Positions 4,844 to 11,057 of a DNA stretch of 11,057 nucleotides are shown here, piece after piece. How positions within the stretch are numbered: position 1 is the stretch's first letter; each line of letters opens with the position of its first letter. The notes under the pieces were generated by a model, which saw nothing but the letters and a program-made list of their open reading frames with translations, searched no databases and had not been told where the DNA came from. The translations under genes and the position numbers were made by a program. The stretch comes from Clostridiales bacterium (GTDB lineage Bacteria > Bacillota_B > Dehalobacteriia > UBA4068), in the NCBI GenBank assembly GCA_009782975.1, contig WRIA01000007.1, forward strand, positions 1 to 11,057. Reading direction: 5' to 3'.

Positions 4844-6016
4844 ATGGCGGCGCCGCAATTAGCCCCCGGTATATACTGGGTAGGCGCTATAGATTGGGAT
4901 CTGCGCTATTTTCACGGGTATGTTACGCAGCGTGGTTCCAGTTATAATGCCTATCTGGTCGTTGACGAAAAGATAGCTCTTATAGATACCGTTAAGGCCC
5001 CCTTTGCCACTACCTTGCTGGATCATGTGGCGGATATTGTGCCGCCGGAAAAAGTGGATTATCTTATTTCTTTGCATGTGGAGATGGATCATAGCGGCTC
5101 CCTGCCCTTTATGCTTAAGGCTTGTCCTAACGCCAGGCTCGTTACTTCCGCGCCGGCCGGTCTGGCCGGGCTAAAGGCGCATTTCGGAGAGTTGGAAGCT
5201 CAGACGGTAAAGACGGGAGATGTGTTGAAGCTGGGCCGGCGCAGCTTGCATTTTGTGCAAACGCCTATGCTGCATTGGCCGGATAACACGGTGGCTTTTA
5301 TGCCGGAGGAAGGCATACTCTTTTCCAGTGACGCCTTTGGCCAGCATTATGCCTCTTCAAAGCGTTTTGATGACGAGGTGCCGGAACAAAAGCTGTTCCA
5401 CGAGGCCGCCAAATATTATGCCAATATAGTGCTGCCCTTTGGCGCGCAGACCTGCAAAGCTGTGGAAACAGTAGCGCCGCTGGAACCCAAAATACTGGCT
5501 CCGGCCCACGGATTGATCTGGCGCAGCCTGCCGGAAAAGATAATCGCCAAATACGCCGATTGGGGCGCGCAAAAGCTGGAGGACAAGGCCGTGGTGGTCT
5601 ATGATACCATGTGGCATTCCACCGAAGCAATGGCACAGACCATAACCAGGGCCTTCAATGCCCAGGGCCTTACGGTGGAGCAGATGAATCTACAGGCCAA
5701 CCATATGTCCGATGTTATGGCCGCGCTGCTGTCTGCAAAATACATAGCCATCGGTTCCTCCACCATCAACAATCAGATGCTGCCTTCGGTGGCTGGCTTC
5801 CTTACCTACTTAAAGGGGTTGATGCCTAAAGGCCGGGTGGGCCTGGCCTTTGGCTCCTATGGCTGGAGCGGCCAGAGCGCGGCGCAAATAAGCGAGGTCA
5901 TGGATGCCCTGGGTTGGGAACAGCCCATAGAACCGCAGCGCATACGCTATATACCGGATAAAGAAGCCCTGTTGCAGTTAAGAGAGACTGTACGCAATAT
6001 GGTGGCAAAGGGATGA
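4844..6016 (+). CDS. fprA: Flavodiiron protein (rubredoxin:oxygen oxidoreductase, FprA type)
   Basis: A 390-aa class A flavodiiron protein, a cytoplasmic enzyme that reduces O2 to water (or NO to N2O) with electrons from rubredoxin. The N-terminal metallo-beta-lactamase-like domain (about 1-245) keeps every expected diiron ligand: His78-x-Glu80-x-Asp82-His83 in HVEMDHSG, His144 in PMLHWPD, Asp163 in SSDAFG and His222 in APAHGLIW. The flavodoxin-like domain (about 248-390) has the FMN phosphate loop YDTMWHSTEAMA and the later GSSTINNQMLPS and GSYGWSG loops. There is no fused rubredoxin domain; the separate rubredoxin gene just upstream fills that role. A GAGGGGGA ribosome binding site lies inside the rubredoxin end. 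Whether O2 or NO is the main substrate cannot be told from sequence, though the strict-anaerobe setting favours O2. Confidence 0.95.
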   Translation: MAAPQLAPGIYWVGAIDWDLRYFHGYVTQRGSSYNAYLVVDEKIALIDTVKAPFATTLLDHVADIVPPEKVDYLISLHVEMDHSGSLPFMLKACPNARLVTSAPAGLAGLKAHFGELEAQTVKTGDVLKLGRRSLHFVQTPMLHWPDNTVAFMPEEGILFSSDAFGQHYASSKRFDDEVPEQKLFHEAAKYYANIVLPFGAQTCKAVETVAPLEPKILAPAHGLIWRSLPEKIIAKYADWGAQKLEDKAVVVYDTMWHSTEAMAQTITRAFNAQGLTVEQMNLQANHMSDVMAALLSAKYIAIGSSTINNQMLPSVAGFLTYLKGLMPKGRVGLAFGSYGWSGQSAAQISEVMDALGWEQPIEPQRIRYIPDKEALLQLRETVRNMVAKG

Positions 6017-7635
6017 AGTTGCTCCTTTGCGCCGTAAACAGCCAGTATATCCATTCCAACCCCGCTTTGTTCAGCCTGGCCCGCGCTATCGAAAAAATGG
6101 AAGCCCCGCCCAGGTTGTTGCTGCGCCAGTATTCCCTTAACCTGCCCTACGAAACGATACTCCGCGAATTATACGAGGAAAGGCCGGAAATTGCGGCCTT
6201 TTCCGCTTATATCTGGAATATTACCCTGGTGGAACGGTTGCTGGAGGATTTGGGCAAGCTGCTTCCCCATACCCTGCTGCTGGTGGGCGGGCCGGAAGCC
6301 ACGGCCCGCGCAGAAGAATTGCTGGAAAGCTCTGCCCGCTTAGACGGCGTACTGCTGGGGGAAGGAGAACTGTTGTGGCCTCTGCTGCTTAACCGCCTGC
6401 AACAAGGGGAGCAAAGGCCCCTTTTGCCGGGACTTTTGTGGCGCGGGCAAAATACAAAGGCAAGCCTGGCGCCTTTGCCGGATCTGGCCCGTCTGCCCTT
6501 TCTCTATAGCGGCGGGGATTTGGCGGAGTTGGCCAAAGCCCGCCACGTAGTCTATTATGAGAGCAGCCGCGGCTGCCCGTATGCCTGCTCTTTTTGCGCT
6601 TCTGCACGGGAAAAACTGCGGGAACGTCCCCTGGAACTGGTGCTGCAAGAGTTACCTTTGCTGGCGCAAACAGGTTGCCAAATAAAATTTGTGGATCGTA
6701 CATTCAATGCCGACCCAACGCGGGCCGCGGCCATCACCAGGGCGGTGCTGGAATTATACCGGCCCGGCTTAAGCTGGCATTTCGAGATATCACCCTATAG
6801 CCTGCCCAAGGAATTGCTAAATTTGTGGAAAACGGCCCCGCCGGGCTATATCCGCTTGGAGGCAGGTGTACAAAGCCTGAACCCGGCGGCTTTGGCCGCT
6901 ATACGGCGCGGCGGGGACTGGGTGCAGGCCAGACAAGCCTTAAAAAGCCTTATAGCAGGGGATAATGTGCATATACATACGGATTTGATAGCCGGACTGC
7001 CGGAGGAAACCACAGCGACCTTTGCCGCCGCCTTTAACGAACTGCACACATTAGGCCCGCATTATCTGCAACTGGGTTTTTTGAAGATACTGCCCGGTTC
7101 TCCACTTAGCAAAGAGGCCCATGAACGCGGCCTTGTTTACAGCAACTATCCGCCCTATCAGATACTGCAAACACCCTGCTTAAGCGCGGAGGAATTGCTG
7201 GAGCTGGGCCGGACATCCAAAGCACTGAACGCTTTTTATAACAACGGTCACTTTCGTCTAAGCCTGCTTAAAGCCGCGGAGCTTTGGCCCGGCGGCGCGC
7301 TGGCGCTTTATACACGGCTGGCACAAGCTATGGAAAAACGGGGGCCGGGCGGGCTCTCCCTTAGGGCTAAAGCGGAGTTGCTGGCCGACTTGCTTTTGCC
7401 ATTGGATAAGGATCTGTTTTGGGATCTGCTGCGCCTGGATTGGCTGTGTTATCAGGATAACCAGCCCCTGCCAATCCGTTTGCGCCGCCAGGAGGATGGC
7501 AAATCTGAGTTTGCTTTCTATTATAGATGGAGCTTTAATAAGGCGGGACGGGCAGAACAAAAAGCCGGCCCTGCCGCCTTACGTTTTGATTGGCGAAAAA
7601 GGACCGGCGTAAGTGAACGCGCGGAAATCATTTAA
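6013..7635 (+). CDS. B12-binding-fold radical SAM protein (DUF4080 type)
   Basis: A 540-aa radical S-adenosylmethionine protein of unknown substrate. The N-terminal part (about 1-145) resembles the cobalamin-binding Rossmann fold seen in this subfamily, including LLLVGGPEAT (88-97) and GVLLGEGE (112-119). The usual DxHxxG cobalamin-histidine motif is not present; the N-terminus reads AVNSQYIHSNPA, so B12 binding is uncertain or base-off. The radical SAM core starts with CPYACSFC (Cys188, Cys192, Cys195), binding the [4Fe-4S] cluster, in the context ESSRGCPYACSFCA. The C-terminal 150 or so residues match what I recall of DUF4080. Its ATG overlaps the flavodiiron stop as ATGA (6013-6016), so translation is coupled. 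A link to oxygen or iron-sulfur repair is suggested only by this position. Confidence 0.88.
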   Translation: MKLLLCAVNSQYIHSNPALFSLARAIEKMEAPPRLLLRQYSLNLPYETILRELYEERPEIAAFSAYIWNITLVERLLEDLGKLLPHTLLLVGGPEATARAEELLESSARLDGVLLGEGELLWPLLLNRLQQGEQRPLLPGLLWRGQNTKASLAPLPDLARLPFLYSGGDLAELAKARHVVYYESSRGCPYACSFCASAREKLRERPLELVLQELPLLAQTGCQIKFVDRTFNADPTRAAAITRAVLELYRPGLSWHFEISPYSLPKELLNLWKTAPPGYIRLEAGVQSLNPAALAAIRRGGDWVQARQALKSLIAGDNVHIHTDLIAGLPEETTATFAAAFNELHTLGPHYLQLGFLKILPGSPLSKEAHERGLVYSNYPPYQILQTPCLSAEELLELGRTSKALNAFYNNGHFRLSLLKAAELWPGGALALYTRLAQAMEKRGPGGLSLRAKAELLADLLLPLDKDLFWDLLRLDWLCYQDNQPLPIRLRRQEDGKSEFAFYYRWSFNKAGRAEQKAGPAALRFDWRKRTGVSERAEII

Positions 7636-7654
7636 CTAAAAATCATTTAACTAA
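7625..7654. repeat. Perfect 15-bp tandem duplication over a stop codon
   Basis: AAATCATTTAACTAA occurs twice back to back (7625-7639 and 7640-7654). The first copy contains the last codons and TAA stop (7633-7635) of the radical SAM gene. The second fills the gap to the end of the convergent gene. It looks like a recent slippage or duplication event. No terminator hairpin is visible between these convergent genes. Confidence 0.9.
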
Positions 7655-7655
7655 T

Positions 7656-10370
7656 TTATATGCTGGTTTCAGAAGCTTTGGAAAGCGCGTCGGCAATCAG
7701 TTGTTCCGCGGAATATCTCGTTGCCTGCTGGTTGGTTTGACCGGAAATCGACATGGCGCTTTGCGCAGCTTTTTTTGCCGCCGCCATAGCCGCTGCAATA
7801 GCTTGCTCAGCTATGCGCTGTTCCTTTAAGAGGTGGTCTTGCCCGCCTGTTTCCTCCGCTACCCGCTGTGTTATGGTGGCGCTGCCAGCGGCCGGACTGA
7901 CCGCCTGCTGCCGCGATAAATGCTGTTGCGCTAACAGATGGGCTTGACGGGTCAATTGCCGCATATCATCTTCGTTTATCTCCGGGGGCTTTTGCTCTGT
8001 TGGCGATTGTTCTGCGGCGGCCGCCGCCAGGTGCTCCTGACTTTTGGCATAAAGGTTATTGTCCTCTATTCCGCTGACAGCAGGTTTTGTGGCCGCGGTT
8101 TCCATAGCCGCTTGCATAGCTAACATTTGCAGGGGGTCGTCCGTTAGCGGCTTCATTTGCCCCGGCGTTTTCTGGCGCGGCATGACCCGCTCCGGTTCAT
8201 CATTGCCAGGCGGATCATATTCCGGCACTGAACGCCCTATGGCCGGTTGCGGCGGTAAAACATCCTCTTCTTTCACGTTTATGGAGGGCGTATAAATAGG
8301 TAGTTTATATGGCGGAGTTGCCCGTTCCTGCCTTTCTTTAGGGCGTAATGCCTGCAATAGTTCATTGTCGACAGGCGGGGCATATTCCGGCACGGAATAC
8401 TCCCTGGTTTCTTGCCGCAGCCGATCCTCGACAATTATGGGTTGCGCATGCACAGACGGCAGATATGGCTTAGTTATCTGCCCTGCCCTTTCCTGAGTTC
8501 GTAAAGCCTGAAATACTTCCTCGTTTAGGGCAGCAGAATATGGCTTTTGAGACGTATTGTTTGCTATATCATGCTCCGTCGCCGCATGTTTAGATGTGTC
8601 TTGCGCCACGGCCGCTACGAAACAGCGCAACGAAGAGTTGGTATTTGGGCCATACCCCTCCTGCATTCCCCAATCAGAAGAATTCTTTATACCGGCTAGG
8701 CGAGGAGTGATCGGAGAGTATAGCGCACCTTGCTCCGATATTTCCTTAAAAAGCAACTCCCTTAAGCCGGCGAGGGGTGTAGGCGTCGAAGCCGATGAGG
8801 ACGAGGGTACATTTTGTTCCGGCATTACCTTACGGAGTAAATCCTTAAGCTTGACAAAGGGTGCGGCATCCGGAGAAGGCGCGGAGGTTAGCGGTTCCTC
8901 TTGCGGTATTTCCTGGCGGAGTAAAATCTTGGGAGCTTCCGCGTTGAGAAGCTGGCTAAGGATGGGCGGCGGCTCTATAACCACGGATGGCGTAGCGGTT
9001 GAAGTAACGTGTTCCGGCATTTGGCGGCGCAGCAACTGTGGCGCTTCTGGGGTAGCGATAGAAGCCGACTGAAGCGTAGGTGTTGACGGAACCTCTTCCG
9101 CGATTTCCTGGTGACGCCAAGCTCGTGGCGCTTCCGGTTTATCCCGCGTCTCTGTGGAAGGCGTGTTCGCCGGTAGCGGCGGGGTTTCTTTCGGCATCTC
9201 CCAGTAGTGTAACGAATGAGGCGACATTTTCGTGTCATCCCGCAGCTCTGACGGAGGTGTGGCCGTAGGGGCTGTCAAAACCTCTTTTGGTCTGGGGGGC
9301 AGAGCTGGTTCCTGTTCAAAAGAGTCGCGTTGACAGGCATCTAAGAAATCCTCCTGAATTGCCATATGGCGCGCCGCTTCCTGTTTAGCCAGTTTCTCCA
9401 AGAATTCCTCTTCCACCTGGCTGGATGGACGTTCGGCCAAAGCTTGAGCAGATTCGGAAAGCATATTCAGCCGTTTTTTTCTTTGCCGGCTGGGATCATT
9501 GCCCAGCTTTTGCGATCTCTTTTGTTCCTGTTCCAATAAATTCTTTGCATAGGTAGCGCCGGGGCTGCTCAACACCTTAGGCACATGCCAGCTACCGCTT
9601 TTATCCCGTGTCATTGGCAAAGCATTACCCTGCACCTTGCGCCTCTGCAGCCATAAACCCTGCTTACTACTACCTAAGCGCCACAGTTCCCGCTCGTTCA
9701 TACGGGCGGCTACCTCTTTGGCATGATGGATACGCTGCGCCTCTTCTTCAGCAATGCGCAGTTTTTGCTCCGTATCGGTCAATAAGCGCTGATCGTCTTC
9801 CAGCATTTGCTGCCAGCGCTGTACCTCGGCGTTCAACTGGCCCTGTAAAGTCTGGCCCTCCGAGCAAATCTGCTCCGCCTCGTGCTTTAAATAGGCAGCC
9901 TTCTTAGCGGCGGAAGCTAATTCTTCCTCCGCTTCCTGGGCTAATTGAGTGGCGGTTTCCATCTCTTGTTGCAAAGTTTGCTGAGCTTGCCGGGAATGCT
10001 CTAAGCTTTTTTCAGCTTCGCAGATCCGTTCGCGCATTTCCGCCAGAGCCTCGTAAAAGGGGTGCAAATCCAGGGGAACTAAGGCAGTTTGCTCCTCTAC
10101 GGGTTTTGTCGGCAGTACGCGCTGCCACTCCCTATCTTCTTTAGGCAAATTATCTGTCTTGTAGGGCCGTCCCGCCTGAAAAGCATTGCCGGCAAAGGCG
10201 TCATCCGTTGCTGCGGATGACGTGTATATGTCGTCTCCCTGCCAGGTTGGCGAACTGACAACCTCCGGCTTATTTTTAATCAAGCGCTCCCCTTTACGCA
10301 CATGCCCTTTTCCTTTTATGTTCCCCTTTTTATCGCCTGAATTATGTTTACTGCGTCCGCGCTGAGCCAT
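7656..10370 (-). CDS. Large repetitive coiled-coil Pro/Gln-rich protein, function unknown
   Basis: A 904-aa protein I cannot assign to a family. Residues 1-35 are strongly basic (Lys/Arg/Gly/His). Residues 103-227 are a Glu/Gln/Ala-rich predicted coiled coil, with a further charged helical stretch at about 270-350. About 386-562 holds six degenerate units of 26-36 residues around a core like EAPxLLRQEIPEExPSTP. About 616-746 holds two units of 54-55 residues plus a partial third; shared features are QALR-KER and SVPEYxPP. The C-terminal 100 residues are Ala/Gln-rich helices. There is no signal peptide, membrane segment or sortase motif, so it is probably cytoplasmic or part of an internal structure. 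The start ATG has AGGAGG (10378-10383) seven bases upstream. It follows the ybaK-like gene on the same strand after 174 bp. Candidates include a structural, spore or cytoskeleton-like protein; all are guesses. Confidence 0.8.
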   Translation of the reverse strand: MAQRGRSKHNSGDKKGNIKGKGHVRKGERLIKNKPEVVSSPTWQGDDIYTSSAATDDAFAGNAFQAGRPYKTDNLPKEDREWQRVLPTKPVEEQTALVPLDLHPFYEALAEMRERICEAEKSLEHSRQAQQTLQQEMETATQLAQEAEEELASAAKKAAYLKHEAEQICSEGQTLQGQLNAEVQRWQQMLEDDQRLLTDTEQKLRIAEEEAQRIHHAKEVAARMNERELWRLGSSKQGLWLQRRKVQGNALPMTRDKSGSWHVPKVLSSPGATYAKNLLEQEQKRSQKLGNDPSRQRKKRLNMLSESAQALAERPSSQVEEEFLEKLAKQEAARHMAIQEDFLDACQRDSFEQEPALPPRPKEVLTAPTATPPSELRDDTKMSPHSLHYWEMPKETPPLPANTPSTETRDKPEAPRAWRHQEIAEEVPSTPTLQSASIATPEAPQLLRRQMPEHVTSTATPSVVIEPPPILSQLLNAEAPKILLRQEIPQEEPLTSAPSPDAAPFVKLKDLLRKVMPEQNVPSSSSASTPTPLAGLRELLFKEISEQGALYSPITPRLAGIKNSSDWGMQEGYGPNTNSSLRCFVAAVAQDTSKHAATEHDIANNTSQKPYSAALNEEVFQALRTQERAGQITKPYLPSVHAQPIIVEDRLRQETREYSVPEYAPPVDNELLQALRPKERQERATPPYKLPIYTPSINVKEEDVLPPQPAIGRSVPEYDPPGNDEPERVMPRQKTPGQMKPLTDDPLQMLAMQAAMETAATKPAVSGIEDNNLYAKSQEHLAAAAAEQSPTEQKPPEINEDDMRQLTRQAHLLAQQHLSRQQAVSPAAGSATITQRVAEETGGQDHLLKEQRIAEQAIAAAMAAAKKAAQSAMSISGQTNQQATRYSAEQLIADALSKASETSI

Positions 10371-10544
10371 GTATGCGCCTCCTGACTAACAGGTTTTTTA
10401 TTGTCAAACGTATCATACTACGACTTATTAATATGTTATCTCTTATATTTTCTTCTTTTAGTGCGGTTTTCCTTTTTTCTTATAATATTTATTACATAAA
10501 TTTTGTTATTCCTTAAAGTAGCAGGGATTTACCATGTTTTTTCG
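10371..10544. other. AT-rich intergenic region upstream of the 904-aa gene
   Basis: This 174-bp gap is notably AT-rich compared with its neighbours and holds the ribosome binding site of the 904-aa gene. No convincing sigma-A promoter is visible. A minus-strand TTGACA (10407-10402) has no -10 box at the right distance. A 7-bp inverted repeat AAGTAGC/GCTACTT (10516-10522 and 10544-10550) with a 21-nt loop straddles the end of the ybaK-like gene and could be a weak terminator for it. Confidence 0.5.
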
Positions 10545-11024
10545 CTACTTACTTAAATCGGCATGGCTGGCTTCGGTCAGCGCCAGCAAATCTTCTGGTG
10601 CCAACTCTATCTGGGCGCCTATCTTTCCCGCGCTTACCACCATGGTATCCAATAAAATTGCATTCTCGTCGATAAAAGTGCGGTAGGAACGTTTCATGCC
10701 CAACGGCGAGCAACCACCCTTTACATAGCCGCTGATTTTAAGTATGTCCTTGGGCGGCGCCATTTCGATATTTTTCACCGCCGCAGCGCGGGCTGCTTTT
10801 TTTAGGTCCAGTTCCATAGCAACCGGCAGTACAAATACACATATCTCGCCGCCCAAGGCCACCGTAAGCAGTGTCTTAAAGACCATTTCCACGGGGTAGC
10901 CGAGCTTTTTTGCCACCGAGACTCCGTCTATCCTGCCATCGCCGGTATCATAGCTATGAGCCGTGTAGCTTATCCCGGCGCTCTCCAGCATCCGCATTAC
11001 ATTGGTTTTTTCTGGTGCTGTCAT
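10545..11024 (-). CDS. ybaK: YbaK/EbsC family aminoacyl-tRNA deacylase (Cys-tRNA(Pro) type)
   Basis: A 159-aa trans-editing enzyme that most likely hydrolyses mischarged Cys-tRNA(Pro) formed by prolyl-tRNA synthetase. The single YbaK domain spans nearly the whole protein. VFKTLL (48-53) carries the conserved catalytic lysine (Lys50). GYVKGGCSPLGMKR (99-112) is the hallmark substrate-pocket motif, and VVSAGKIGAQIEL (129-141) is also typical. Length fits the usual 150-165 aa. I chose the ATG at 11022-11024, with GGGAG (11033-11037) eight bases upstream; a longer TTG start at 11042 would include that site. The promoter lies at or beyond the window edge. Close relatives deacylate other aminoacyl-tRNAs, so the exact substrate is inferred from the family. 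Confidence 0.93.
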   Translation of the reverse strand: MTAPEKTNVMRMLESAGISYTAHSYDTGDGRIDGVSVAKKLGYPVEMVFKTLLTVALGGEICVFVLPVAMELDLKKAARAAAVKNIEMAPPKDILKISGYVKGGCSPLGMKRSYRTFIDENAILLDTMVVSAGKIGAQIELAPEDLLALTEASHADLSK

Positions 11025-11057
11025 ATATATCACTCCCGGCAAATAATGCGTATAAAA

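Noticed and set aside
8557..9072. A 171-aa plus-strand open frame opposite the 904-aa gene
   Set aside because: It is antisense to a longer frame with a strong ribosome binding site. It has no good start site and no recognisable domain, and fits a shadow of the Pro/Ser-rich repeats.
10402..10435. Promoters for the 904-aa gene: TTGACA (10407-10402), or a SigE-like CATATT-15-GATACGTT (10435-10407) on the minus strand
   Set aside because: The TTGACA has no -10 box at 16-18 bp before the ribosome binding site. The SigE-like match misses two -10 positions and is expected by chance in AT-rich DNA. It is not enough to claim sporulation control.

Overview
The window looks like chromosomal DNA from an anaerobic, probably Gram-positive-type bacterium (Bacillota). 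Class cannot be fixed from sequence alone; Clostridia or Negativicutes are the best guesses. The evidence is a mid-GC composition, strong AAGGAGG-type ribosome binding sites, a perfect Spo0J/ParB-type parS site, an ECF sigma/zinc anti-sigma pair, and a complete NADH-to-oxygen detoxification chain typical of strict anaerobes. The left end carries a canonical parS, so the window may lie in the origin-proximal part of the chromosome. No insertion sequence, CRISPR array or prophage signature is visible.

Layout. 1-217: no gene; holds parS (38-53), a second element made of the same half-sites in everted order (106-127), and a bidirectional terminator (138-190). 218-2216, minus strand: a two-gene operon, ECF sigma factor followed by a membrane anti-sigma factor with a DUF4349 outer domain, the reading frames overlapping by 14 nt. 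2359-2841, plus: MgtC/SapB-family membrane protein, divergent from the sigma gene. 2908-2991: tRNA-Leu(CAA) with encoded CCA. 3085-3384: small two-CxxC zinc-ribbon-like protein of unknown function. 3494-7635, plus: a four-gene cluster of NADH:rubredoxin oxidoreductase-like flavoprotein, a very short rubredoxin (45 aa), flavodiiron protein, and a B12-binding-fold radical SAM protein coupled by an ATGA overlap. 7656-10370, minus: a 904-aa soluble, coiled-coil, Pro/Gln-rich, internally repeated protein that I cannot assign. 10545-11024, minus: YbaK/EbsC-type aminoacyl-tRNA deacylase.

How the genes work together. The flavoprotein, rubredoxin and flavodiiron protein form a well-known relay: NADH reduces the flavoprotein, which reduces rubredoxin, which feeds the flavodiiron enzyme that reduces O2 (or NO). 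The radical SAM gene is translationally coupled to the last of these, but its substrate is unknown. The sigma/anti-sigma pair is a self-contained envelope-signalling module.

The less ordinary parts are the everted parS-like element, a sigma-54-like or operator palindrome in front of the oxygen-reduction genes, a perfect palindrome placed between putative -35 and -10 boxes in front of rubredoxin, a perfect 15-bp tandem duplication over the radical SAM stop codon, and the 904-aa repeat protein. I do not see convincing evidence for a wholly new multi-gene system. The 904-aa protein is the strongest candidate for something undescribed.
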